Shown here: positions 22,738 through 29,642 of the stretch, one piece after another
How the letters are laid out: each line of letters starts with the position of its first letter
How positions within the stretch are numbered: the stretch's first letter is position 1
Virus record (IMG/VR): IMGVR_UViG_3300025853_000224
Span: 1 to 40,247 of that record
Strand: one strand, 5' to 3'
DNA from: a virus
Length of the DNA: 40,247 nt
Translations under genes and position numbers: made by a program
Notes under the pieces: model-generated
Told to the model about the DNA's origin: nothing
Seen by the model: the letters and a program-made list of their open reading frames with translations, nothing else
Databases searched by the model: none

Positions 22738-23027
22738 TCGTCTTCGGGAAGGTTGAGGTGCTTGAGGATCTTCGTCGGGCCATGATGGTTGAGCAGGCCG
22801 ATGACTTGAGCCCATTCCGTTCTTGTGTCGAATCCTGATTCTTTCGGTTCCTCATAGGGCGTGACCGTTACAACTGGGTGCCACGGGTCGCCGTCTTTGA
22901 TTTCATAAAAGTGTTCGAGGTCCCAGTTTTGAGAATAAGAACTGGGGATCATGACGAGGTCCTCTTGATCGCTATCCCCCTCGGTTGGTCGTCGGTCAGT
23001 GATCCATTCGATTTCAATCGTTTTCAT
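22734..23027 (-). CDS. Hypothetical acidic protein (97 residues)
   Basis: The ATG at 23027 (MKTIEIEWITDRRPTEGDSD) follows an A-rich leader. The first third, WITDRRPTEGDSDQEDLVMIP, is typical of small phage proteins that begin with a DUF551-like pattern. It contains GDPWHPVV, ends in the helix KILKHLNLPEDE, and overlaps the next gene by 4 bases. The sequence coding for its last residues is repeated at 22408-22431 after the next gene. The function is unknown. Confidence 0.6.
   Translation of the reverse strand: MKTIEIEWITDRRPTEGDSDQEDLVMIPSSYSQNWDLEHFYEIKDGDPWHPVVTVTPYEEPKESGFDTRTEWAQVIGLLNHHGPTKILKHLNLPEDE
22750..22773. repeat. 24-bp direct repeat, copy B
   Basis: Partner of 22408-22431, with one mismatch. 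Here it encodes the in-frame C-terminus KILKHLNLPEDE of the gene at 22734-23027. The two copies are 342 bases apart and bracket the gene at 22411-22737. Confidence 0.8.
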
Positions 23028-23223
23028 TTTCAATTTTTGTTTCAGTTTCAGTTTTTATTTCAAGAGTGTAGCAATCCAGTTCTTCTGGATTTGAAAACAT
23101 GCAGATTGGCAGTTTGAGGTTTCGGGCGTGTTGGTTGACTTCATCAGTCAATGCACGCGGACAGGTATCAAATTTAAGGCAACCGTTTCCAATGCAGAAA
23201 GTCATGTCTCGGTAGCCTATCAT
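23014..23223 (-). CDS. Small Cys-rich protein (69 residues)
   Basis: The ATG at 23223 is used; MTFCIGNG at 23205 is an alternative start. FCIGNGCLKFDTCPRAL near the N-terminus gives three Cys with CxxxxCxxxxxC spacing, and two more Cys follow (PICMF, DCYTL). The pattern is common in tiny phage proteins that probably bind zinc or a metal cluster. The tail is charged (EIKTETETKIENEND). It overlaps the next gene by 14 bases. No specific role can be given. Confidence 0.55.
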   Translation of the reverse strand: MIGYRDMTFCIGNGCLKFDTCPRALTDEVNQHARNLKLPICMFSNPEELDCYTLEIKTETETKIENEND

Positions 23224-23235
23224 GGTTCAGTTTCA

Positions 23236-23472
23236 TTAGAGTTTTTTCGGGATGCTGTCTCCTCTTACAAAGACACCGTCGCCTTTCGCGGGCACCAGCA
23301 CCTTTACATTCTTGGGCAGCATTTGCAAATAAAAAACTTCACGGGCCGTATGAGGTATCACCCGATACCAAAGGCCCGCTGTTTTTTGTGTCACGAACTT
23401 GATCTCGCCATTTGGCAAGTCTGTCCGGACCAGAAACTCTGGACCAATTTCTGGAGTTTGTCTTTTAAACAT
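23236..23472 (-). CDS. Hypothetical 78-residue protein
   Basis: The ATG at 23472 (MFKRQTPEIGPEFLVRTDLP) is preferred to an in-frame GTG at 23487. It is a small, strand-rich, mildly basic protein with LWYRVIPHTAREVFYLQML and VKVLVPAKGDGVFVRGDSIPK, perhaps an SH3-like or beta-barrel fold. It comes directly after the terminase small-subunit candidate in the direction of transcription. No family is recognised. Confidence 0.55.
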   Translation of the reverse strand: MFKRQTPEIGPEFLVRTDLPNGEIKFVTQKTAGLWYRVIPHTAREVFYLQMLPKNVKVLVPAKGDGVFVRGDSIPKKL

Positions 23473-23515
23473 GCCGGTATCATACACAACCAGCGTGCAG
23501 CGGCAATAAAAATCG

Positions 23516-24169
23516 TCACTTTTTTTTCTCTACCACTCTGGCATCAACAGCATCTTTCTTCATTTTTGAAAGAGCACCGTCGCCTCTGTCTGCAAGACCA
23601 TTATTCAAGATGGAGATATCAATTTGCATCTTCCCACCATTGCCGCCGCCCGTTTTCGAGTTGAGGCCAAGATTTCGGCGGATGAGTTGATCAAGTTCGG
23701 AAAGCTCACGAACCGATTTTGGGCCTCTAAGCTGGCTCATGCTGTCACGCAAGAGCTTGATACCAGCCGCTGCAATATAGTGTTGGTATTTGTCGGCGGC
23801 AGTGGCTTGTGATTCCGCGATGGAAGCCAGCGTTTTATCTTCTTCGACTTGAGCCTGCTCGCGTAGACGAATGGCGGCGTCGTCGGTGTAGGATTCCAGA
23901 ACTTCTTCGGTTGATTCGCCCGCTTCGATGCGGGCTTTTGCTTTCGATAGGACCGGCTTTTCTATGGTGCACTCCCGTTTCCGGAACTTGTTACGCGGAG
24001 GTAGAGTAGAATCCGTCCACCACTTGCTGACGGTTGTCATGTGGACCCCCAAAACTTTGGCAATGTGCGCGTTTGTGTTGCCTTCACTCCGCATCTCAAT
24101 AGCTCTGGCGAAGCGTGGGTCCTCCATCAGCTCGTTAAACGCTTTCTTGTCTTTTGGGATTGGCTTCAT
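23516..24169 (-). CDS. Putative terminase small subunit / HTH DNA-binding protein
   Basis: A 217-residue protein. The N-terminal helix-turn-helix is clear: ARAIEMRSEGNTNAHIAKVLGVHMTTVSKWW (about residues 20-50). The middle is long charged helix (EAGESTEEVLESYTDDAAIRLREQAQVEED), then a helical part with AAGIKLLRDSMSQLRGPKSVRELSELDQLIRRNLG and a polar tail. An HTH followed by oligomerisation helices is the plan of small terminase subunits, and it is divergent from the large terminase by only about 12 bases. But it is on the opposite strand and heads the replication operon, so a transcription regulator is a real alternative. Confidence 0.55.
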   Translation of the reverse strand: MKPIPKDKKAFNELMEDPRFARAIEMRSEGNTNAHIAKVLGVHMTTVSKWWTDSTLPPRNKFRKRECTIEKPVLSKAKARIEAGESTEEVLESYTDDAAIRLREQAQVEEDKTLASIAESQATAADKYQHYIAAAGIKLLRDSMSQLRGPKSVRELSELDQLIRRNLGLNSKTGGGNGGKMQIDISILNNGLADRGDGALSKMKKDAVDARVVEKKK

Positions 24170-24174
24170 TAGAA

Positions 24175-24189
24175 TTTGACTATGTCAAA
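24175..24189. promoter_or_regulatory. Palindrome at the divergent terminase start
   Basis: TTTGAC-TAT-GTCAAA, two perfect 6-bp arms around 3 bases, overlaps the start codon of the large terminase and lies just upstream of the divergent HTH gene. It is placed like an operator for the HTH protein, but a 12-bp match of this kind can occur by chance. Confidence 0.3.
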
Positions 24190-26875
24190 CGAAGCTGAAA
24201 AACGCAAGACTCAACTGGAGCCTCAGATTCATCCGGTTACGAAAATGATGGACGTTGGGGGTTTAACCATTCCGCCTACAAGTATGCTAACGGCGTTGCT
24301 ATATGGTTTTGCGCACCACCCTAAAGTGTATGCTCGTGAGTTTTACTTTTGGAGATTGTGCGACGAACTCTGGAACCATCCGGATTTGCCGGAGCCAATG
24401 ATGGTTCGGCATCCGTGGGCCACGCAAATGATTCGGGAAGCATTGGAGAACAAGTATTTTGCGGTTGGTGGTTCCGCTTCGTCTGGCAAGTGTTTGGCAC
24501 CCGATACGTTGGTCCGGATGGCCTACGGTGGTTCGCACAGAGCGGACGCGATTAAAGTAGGGGACAGGCTCATCGGCGACGACGGCAAATACCGGACAGT
24601 CACGGGCGTCAACAGAGGCCGGTCAAACATGGTCCGGATTGTGCCCACAGTGGGCGAGAATTGGTGCTGCAACGATGATCATATTTTGACGGTCTTTCAT
24701 AATGGGAAAAAGGAAACGTTTGACATCAGCGTTAAGGATTATTTGTCAAAAGGTCAACACACAAGAGAAAAACTCAAACTGATAAAAGGAGTCGCGCCGA
24801 TGTTCCGGAACAACGTGCCATTGAGCGCACGTGTTTATGGTTATTGGATCGGGATGTATGCCTATCATAACAAAAGTTCCGAAATTATAAAAAACATGAG
24901 CGCCGACGAAGAAGCGCGTTTGTTTCTCGATACCTTTAAGTCGGAAGGAATCGAAGTCAAACCAAATCAGGTAAAAAAATTAGCCCGCCTCATCAAAGAG
25001 GGGCGTGAGGAAGGTCCAAAACGGATTGACCACCGATATTTATGGAATGATGAAACCCGACGTTTGGAGCTTCTAAGCGGTATCGTTGAGGCAAACGGCG
25101 AGCATGGTGTAAGAGAAAATTCAAGAGTCCTGAAATTTGAGCACGAGCAAACCAGAGATGACGTCAAAGAGCTTGCCGATTCATTGGGCTTTTTTTGCTG
25201 CAAGAACAATGAAGCCTCTGACCCGCGCAGGCCATATGGTGTGAGCATTAGGTGCCGTAGGACCAAAAAAGGAGTCGAACGAAGCATGACCCATACAGGC
25301 TTCAAAGTAGAGGAGATCGGCGAAGGCGACTGGGCTGGTTTTGCGGTAGATGGCAACCACCGGTTCCTGTTGGCAGATGGCACGATTACCCACAATAGCC
25401 ACACGATGGCCGCTTACGGCATTTTGAGCTGGTTGAGTCAGCCAGCCGACACGATGGTCCTGATGACCAGCACGACGCTACGAGAAGCCCGCAAACGTAT
25501 TTGGGGCAGCGTCATGTCTTTGCTGTCCGTCATTGATGGTGCACCAATCAAGATTCGGGATTCAATTGGTAATGCATCCTACGTGAATGCAAAAGGAACG
25601 CTCATCGAGCGAGCTGGTCTTTCGTTGATTGCAGCGGAGAAGAGTAAGACGAAGGATGCAATCGGTAAGTTTATCGGTCTGAAGCAGAAGCGGGTCATCC
25701 TGATCGGTGATGAGCTTTCGGAGCTGTCGGAAGCGATCCTGCAGGCTGGTCTGTCGAACCTTTCGAAGAACCCGTTCTTCCAGATGATTGGTATGAGCAA
25801 CCCGAACAGCCGCTTTGATGCCTTTGGCGTTTGGTCTGAACCGAAAGGCGGTTGGGATTCAGTGGACACGCAAAATGCGGATGGTTGGGATACGAAATGG
25901 GGTGGCCGGTATTTGCGGTTGGATGGTGAGAAGTCCCCTAACATTATCTTAGGCGAGAACAAGTATCCGTGGCTTCCGACGCAAGAAAAGCTGGACGAAG
26001 ACCGGAGCCTGTTGGGGCCAGAATCAAGGGGATACATGCGAATGGTGCGTGCGGTCTTCTTCGACAGCGACGAAACGACCGGAATTTATAACGAATCGGA
26101 ACTCGCTCAAAGTGGGGCCATGAGCACGGTTGGCTGGTCCGGTAAACCAGTCACGGTTGTCGGGATTGATCCGGCTTTCACGAATGGTGGTGACCGGACC
26201 ATCATGTCGGTGGCGGATGTGGGCTACGCGACAAACGGCCAGTATGTAATCCAGTTCAAAGAGTGCATCCACCTGAACGACGATGCAAGCAACAAAGCGG
26301 TGCCAAGAACATATCAGATTGTTCACCAGATCATTGATAACTGTAAGCGGTTGGGTATCGCGCCACACAATGTGGCGATTGACAGCACCGGTGCGGGTGC
26401 GCCCTTCTGCGACGTTCTGGCGGGCGAGTGGGACCCATCATTCTTGAGAGTCGTCTTTAACGGCAAAGCGTCTGACAAGCGGGTCTCCTCCAATAGCCGC
26501 ATGACTGGAGAGCAACTATACGTCAACCGTGTTAGCGAAATGTGGTTCGTCGGTAAGGAGCTGCTACGAACCGGACAGATTAAAGGCGTGCAGTCAGATC
26601 TTGCGCAAGAGATGTGTGCCCGTAACTACGAGATGGTCAAAACAGGATCACTGAAGGTCAAGATCGAATCGAAAATGGACTTCAAGTCTCGCTTCGGTAG
26701 GTCACCGGATTTGGCTGATGCGGCCTTTCTGGCGCTTGACTGTGCCCGCCAGCGGTTAGGTCTTGTCTCTATTGACCCACCGAAAGACGAAATGGTGAAC
26801 GGGGTCATCCGCCCACGAGTCACGATAAATAGTTTGCGAAACGCCTTACATAATCCGGATACGTCTTTGGTTTAG
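24182..26875 (+). CDS. terL: Large terminase subunit interrupted by an intein
   Basis: The ATG at 24182 is preferred to a TTG six bases upstream. The precursor is 897 residues; after splicing it would be 595, a normal size for a terminase. The packaging ATPase has Walker A GSASSGK/SH, split by the intein between Lys and Ser, Walker B RVILIGDELSE (Asp510, Glu511) and the coupling motif MIGMSNPN. The C-terminal RNase H-type nuclease shows GIDPAFTNGGD (Asp663), VAIDSTGAG (Asp734) and SPDLADAAF (Asp846), three acidic metal ligands. The enzyme pumps DNA into proheads and cuts concatemers. Without splicing the P-loop cannot form. It diverges from the small-subunit candidate and is followed by the repeat-rich non-coding region. 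Confidence 0.92.
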   Translation: MSNEAEKRKTQLEPQIHPVTKMMDVGGLTIPPTSMLTALLYGFAHHPKVYAREFYFWRLCDELWNHPDLPEPMMVRHPWATQMIREALENKYFAVGGSASSGKCLAPDTLVRMAYGGSHRADAIKVGDRLIGDDGKYRTVTGVNRGRSNMVRIVPTVGENWCCNDDHILTVFHNGKKETFDISVKDYLSKGQHTREKLKLIKGVAPMFRNNVPLSARVYGYWIGMYAYHNKSSEIIKNMSADEEARLFLDTFKSEGIEVKPNQVKKLARLIKEGREEGPKRIDHRYLWNDETRRLELLSGIVEANGEHGVRENSRVLKFEHEQTRDDVKELADSLGFFCCKNNEASDPRRPYGVSIRCRRTKKGVERSMTHTGFKVEEIGEGDWAGFAVDGNHRFLLADGTITHNSHTMAAYGILSWLSQPADTMVLMTSTTLREARKRIWGSVMSLLSVIDGAPIKIRDSIGNASYVNAKGTLIERAGLSLIAAEKSKTKDAIGKFIGLKQKRVILIGDELSELSEAILQAGLSNLSKNPFFQMIGMSNPNSRFDAFGVWSEPKGGWDSVDTQNADGWDTKWGGRYLRLDGEKSPNIILGENKYPWLPTQEKLDEDRSLLGPESRGYMRMVRAVFFDSDETTGIYNESELAQSGAMSTVGWSGKPVTVVGIDPAFTNGGDRTIMSVADVGYATNGQYVIQFKECIHLNDDASNKAVPRTYQIVHQIIDNCKRLGIAPHNVAIDSTGAGAPFCDVLAGEWDPSFLRVVFNGKASDKRVSSNSRMTGEQLYVNRVSEMWFVGKELLRTGQIKGVQSDLAQEMCARNYEMVKTGSLKVKIESKMDFKSRFGRSPDLADAAFLALDCARQRLGLVSIDPPKDEMVNGVIRPRVTINSLRNALHNPDTSLV
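24491..25396 (+). mobile_element. Intein in the terminase P-loop (302 residues), endonuclease core degenerate
   Basis: It begins at Cys104 (CLAPDTLVRM, splicing block A) and ends THN before Ser406, so Cys1, the final His-Asn and the Ser+1 nucleophile are all present. Block B is WCCNDDHILTV, with the His but Asn in place of the usual Thr. Block F is GFAVDGNHRFLLADGTITHN. The central part looks like a LAGLIDADG homing endonuclease whose two motifs are degraded: YGYWIGMYAYHN where WLGDG is expected, and LLSGIVEANG where LIDTDG is expected. Both catalytic Asp positions are lost. It therefore probably still splices but can no longer home. Confidence 0.88.
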
Positions 26876-26934
26876 GGGGAAAAATCTAACAGAAAAAGGG
26901 TCAAAAATCGCCCGATTTATAGTATGCGTTATGC

Positions 26935-27300
26935 TATATGCACGTGGGATTTGGCCCGTTTTCAAAAACCCCTTCCAGTATGCAGCTTGCCAACCACCAC
27001 TTAGATAATATTTAGACAAAATCACGTGTAAGAAATAATGTTGTATTTAATGGTATTTTATCCTACCGTTATTTTTTTGGGTCCGTTTCGATTTATCGAT
27101 AGCATATCTTTGGCATATCTTTCCCTAGAGCGGTAAGGGCTAGCGGTTTTTTTACCCCCAAAAAAGGCGGTATGCAGTTGTCCATGTAAATCCTACCTAA
27201 AAAGTTTCTGGAAAAACAGGTATGCAGGTGGGATTCCCACGTGAATACCATTCCTGAGAAGAGTTTTTTATATATACTGCAGGGAGCCCACATGCATACC
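26935..27300. repeat. Iteron-like family, consensus GGTATGCANGTGGGAT
   Basis: Plus-strand copies are at 26935-26950 (14 of 16 defined positions), 26977-26992 and 27169-27184 (first half conserved), and 27219-27234 (full match). Minus-strand copies are at 27234-27249 (one difference in the first half, one near the end) and 27285-27300. The copies at 27219 and 27234 are head to head and form an imperfect palindrome. They occur nowhere else that I noticed in the window. Confidence 0.7.
27102..27123. repeat. Two tandem 11-mers
   Basis: GCATATCTTTG (27102-27112) is followed directly by GCATATCTTTC (27113-27123), 10 of 11 bases identical, between the A/T-rich stretch and the right-hand group of 16-bp repeats. 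Confidence 0.65.
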
Positions 27301-27342
27301 GTAATTTCTGTTAGAGATTTCGGGCAATTTTAAACCGAATCA

Positions 27343-27371
27343 TTGACACCGAACCGCTCTCCGTGTATCCT
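27343..27371 (+). promoter_or_regulatory. Strong promoter candidate, leaderless geometry
   Basis: TTGACA (27343-27348) and TATCCT (27366-27371) are separated by exactly 17 bases. The expected transcription start coincides with the GTG start codon at 27378. Confidence 0.65.
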
Positions 27372-27377
27372 GCTGAC

Positions 27378-27671
27378 GTGGCCACAAAACGCTTCAAGAG
27401 ACTCCCATCCGGAAAGATCGTTTATCACGGCGAAACCTTTTCGGGTTTCAACAAACCAAAGCCCGCACCAAAAGGATCGAAGAAAAAGTTCGTGGTGTTG
27501 GGCAAAGAGGGCGACAAAGTCAAAAAGGTTTCCTATGGCCACCGAGACTACAGCGACTACACGAAGCACAAAGATCCGAAACGCCGGTCAAACTTTCGGG
27601 CACGTCACAACTGCAAGACCGCCAAAGACAAAACAACCGCCCGTTATTGGGCCTGCAAGCACCTATGGTAG
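27378..27671 (+). CDS. Conserved phage protein with Arg/Cys-rich C-terminal motif (DUF5754-like)
   Basis: GTG at 27378 is chosen because an upstream in-frame GTG at 27363 overlaps the promoter -10. The 97-residue protein is basic, with GKIVYHGETFSGFNKPKPAPKGSKKKFVVLG, VKKVSYGHRDYSDY, and the C-terminal pattern SNFRARHNC...TTARYWACKHLW. I recall this C-terminus in many marine phage proteins annotated DUF5754, next to portal or protease genes, function unknown. The two Cys and the His could bind zinc. It is the first gene after the repeat region and is likely strongly transcribed. Confidence 0.65.
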   Translation: MATKRFKRLPSGKIVYHGETFSGFNKPKPAPKGSKKKFVVLGKEGDKVKKVSYGHRDYSDYTKHKDPKRRSNFRARHNCKTAKDKTTARYWACKHLW

Positions 27672-27829
27672 AAAAAGATGAAGTCCGGTGTGATGTGTGC
27701 GGTGATGTCATTGAGGAAGTCATGGCCTACGAATACGAAGAAGTCGCCGATATGTGCTGCACAGAATGCCTGAACAACCTGCTGCTGGCCGAAGAAGTTC
27801 TCGCAAAGGCGTTCCGCACAAAAGCCTGA
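27665..27829 (+). CDS. Small zinc-ribbon-like protein (54 residues)
   Basis: The ATG at 27665 overlaps the end of the previous gene by 7 bases. It is an acidic protein with two Cys pairs, CDVCGD near the start and MCCTECLNN in the middle, giving a CxxC...CxxC zinc-ribbon pattern, and a helical acidic end (LLLAEEVLAKAFRTKA). Such mini-proteins may bind host RNA polymerase or DNA, but no target can be read from the sequence. A promoter for the next gene follows within 12 bases. Confidence 0.6.
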   Translation: MVEKDEVRCDVCGDVIEEVMAYEYEEVADMCCTECLNNLLLAEEVLAKAFRTKA

Positions 27830-27840
27830 AGCCCCAATCG

Positions 27841-27869
27841 TTGACATCGTTGCCGCTTCGTGCTACAAA
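27841..27869 (+). promoter_or_regulatory. Strong promoter candidate (TTGACA, extended -10)
   Basis: TTGACA (27841-27846) and TACAAA (27864-27869) have a 17-base spacer, with TG one base before the -10. The ATG at 27883 is 13 bases past the -10, leaving a leader of about 7 bases. Confidence 0.65.
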
Positions 27870-27882
27870 TTAGCACTAACCG

Positions 27883-28650
27883 ATGTCAGACGAAAATATG
27901 TATGGGCCAGTGGCTAGCTTGATTGGGGCATCCAAAGACCACGAGACGGAGAAGAAGAAGCGCAGAGGAGTCGCCAGAGGCTTGAAGAGTCTCAACCGAT
28001 CTGGCAAACTGACTTCGGACCTGCTGAAAGAAGCCCGCCAGCGTTCCGGCGTCAGTGATAACCAGTTCGATTCGTTCTTGAAACGTAACAAGATCAGTGT
28101 TTCGGAAGAGCCCGAACCAACCGCTTTGGCCGATTCGCCTGAAGAAGCTGCTCAAAAAGTATCATTTAACAAACAATTTGGTTCCGGACTGGACACGCTT
28201 TCTGGAATGCAGGACCCGAATTACGAGTTGGGTAGCGGATCATCGCTCCGCCAACCCGCCCGCCAAATTGGCACCCGCAGTGGTGCGTTGAGGCGGGCAG
28301 CCCGTAGATTGCGCAAGGATGGCTACAGCGGGCAGGCAGGACAGCTGGCTATGATGTCTGAGCTTCAACGCCTAAAAGAGCCTAGAATCGCCTCTGAGGC
28401 CACAAGAAGGCGAGATATGGCGCAGCGTATCATGGCCGGTCGCCTGATGAAGCAGGAAAATGACCTTTTGCAGCGTCGAAACGAGTTCATGTCGAAGATG
28501 TATGACAGAGGCATTGGCTTTGCGGAAGGTGAAGAATCCGACGATTCCAACATGACGGAGTTCGCGAGAAGGGAAGATGATTTCCAAAAACGAAAAAGGG
28601 AACGGGATTCCCTGTTCGGGAATAGGCTGAACGCCACACGCAACCGTTAA
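27883..28650 (+). CDS. Charged coiled-coil protein, putative internal virion protein
   Basis: A 255-residue, very hydrophilic protein with many Arg, Lys, Glu and Gln. A KKKRRGVARGL basic patch is near residues 25-35. Long helices without membrane segments include ALRRAARRLRKDGYSGQAGQLAMMSELQRLKEPRIASEATRRRDMAQRIM and a final EFARREDDFQKRKRERDSLF. It precedes another coiled-coil protein and the giant protein, the usual order of internal virion or ejection proteins in podoviruses (small, medium, very large). That analogy with T7 gp14-gp15-gp16 is positional only. Confidence 0.55.
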   Translation: MSDENMYGPVASLIGASKDHETEKKKRRGVARGLKSLNRSGKLTSDLLKEARQRSGVSDNQFDSFLKRNKISVSEEPEPTALADSPEEAAQKVSFNKQFGSGLDTLSGMQDPNYELGSGSSLRQPARQIGTRSGALRRAARRLRKDGYSGQAGQLAMMSELQRLKEPRIASEATRRRDMAQRIMAGRLMKQENDLLQRRNEFMSKMYDRGIGFAEGEESDDSNMTEFARREDDFQKRKRERDSLFGNRLNATRNR

Positions 28651-28651
28651 G

Positions 28652-29638
28652 ATGGACTTTGATTTTGACAACGACATCGCTCCGCTGAAGAGCCAATACT
28701 TTCCGGTCCTCGTCGGTCAGGACGAGTTTGATCGTAGTATGGAGTATGACCAACAGGTGCTGACGCCGCTCCGGAATCGGGTGGTTGGTCTGCAGCAAAG
28801 CATGGTCGAGATGAGGCGTCAGGATCTACTATACCAGCGGCAGAAAGCGGAACTCAATCGTCAGCGCGAACAGGCCCGTATGGACCGTCAGGTTACAGAG
28901 ATGCTTCCGGAAGTCGAAGAGAGACTGCAAGAGCTTGAGATGAGCGGCTTGACGCCGCGTGAACAAATGCGCGAGCTAAACAAGCTGGGCCGTGACAACA
29001 TCAGCCTGTTCTCCAACGACCAGTTCCGCACGTTGTTTAATTTGCATGAGAAAGCTATTTCGACGCGGGCGGCTGAAGAGGCTGTTGAGTCTGCCAAATT
29101 GGAGGCCGACGCCAACATGTATAAAAACCGTTTGTTTAACACCCCGCTCTACTCTGATGAGATCTATAAAGGTCTTCAAACCGGTCAGGTGACTTTGGGC
29201 GACGTATCGCAAGCAGCGGCCAACTACAAAGAACAACTCGAACAGCAGGAGATGCAGCAAGAGGCTGCCGAAATGCAGCAGAAGTCTGAGGCCAGAGCGT
29301 TCGCGAGCGAAGAAGCTGCTTTGAAAGAAATGTCCGCGCTGGTAAACTCCGCTAATCTGGAGCCCCAAATGAACGAAAAGGGCGAACCGCTTCCGGCTAC
29401 GTTGAGCAACGAAGATCGGACCAATGTTCTACTGGCGCTCGCCATGTCCCGCCAGCTCCCGTTGACACAAGATACCCTGTCAGACCTAAGTTCGGAGTTT
29501 ACATCTGATCAGGAAATGTTATCACGGGCGCAGATCGAAACGCGGACTCGCCGAAACCAGCTGTTAGGCATTGATGACTCTGTATTTTCGAAACGCCAAC
29601 AAGAGCTTAACAGTGTGATCGACGCAGGCTTCCAGTAA
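28652..29638 (+). CDS. Coiled-coil protein, putative internal virion protein (328 residues)
   Basis: It starts one base after the previous stop with no Shine-Dalgarno sequence. The protein is almost all helix, rich in Gln, Glu and Met: DRSMEYDQQVLTPLRNRVVGLQQSMVEMRRQDLLYQRQKAELNRQREQARMDRQ near the N-terminus and KEQLEQQEMQQEAAEMQQKSEARAF in the middle form strong coiled-coil stretches. There are no enzymatic motifs. It is four bases from the giant gene. It probably forms a scaffold inside the particle or a partner of the giant protein during DNA ejection; this is inference from position and composition. Confidence 0.55.
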   Translation: MDFDFDNDIAPLKSQYFPVLVGQDEFDRSMEYDQQVLTPLRNRVVGLQQSMVEMRRQDLLYQRQKAELNRQREQARMDRQVTEMLPEVEERLQELEMSGLTPREQMRELNKLGRDNISLFSNDQFRTLFNLHEKAISTRAAEEAVESAKLEADANMYKNRLFNTPLYSDEIYKGLQTGQVTLGDVSQAAANYKEQLEQQEMQQEAAEMQQKSEARAFASEEAALKEMSALVNSANLEPQMNEKGEPLPATLSNEDRTNVLLALAMSRQLPLTQDTLSDLSSEFTSDQEMLSRAQIETRTRRNQLLGIDDSVFSKRQQELNSVIDAGFQ

Positions 29639-29642
29639 AAAC

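Larger units (their letters stand above)
26885..27315. repeat. 11-bp inverted repeat bounding the non-coding region
   Basis: TCTAACAGAAA at 26885-26895 and its exact reverse complement TTTCTGTTAGA at 27305-27315. Related TCGGGC-(A/G)-ATTTT sequences lie near each copy (26901-26913 on the minus strand, 27319-27331 on the plus strand). Confidence 0.6.
26876..27342. other. Non-coding repeat-rich region, candidate replication origin or control region
   Basis: No credible gene in 467 bases. It contains a family of 16-bp repeats in both orientations, two tandem 11-mers, three CACGTG palindromes (26941, 27023, 27238), an A/T-rich stretch (about 27001-27080), a small hairpin AAATCG/CGATTT (26905-26918), and an 11-bp inverted repeat near its edges. 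Repeats flanking an A/T-rich stretch are the usual design of phage and plasmid origins. A packaging or transcription control site is the alternative. A promoter begins at its right edge. Confidence 0.55.

Noticed and set aside
26905-26918. Hairpin AAATCG/CGATTT after terL as a terminator
   Set aside because: The stem is short with a 2-base loop and is not followed by a T-tract.
27055-27066. TTATCCTAC as a DnaA box in the repeat region
   Set aside because: It matches only part of the TTATNCACA consensus and occurs once; not used as evidence for the origin.
27343-27681. Plus-strand frame of 112 codons overlapping the DUF5754-like gene
   Set aside because: Its TTG start is the promoter -35 itself, and the alternative frame has the recognisable RHNC...YWACK motif.
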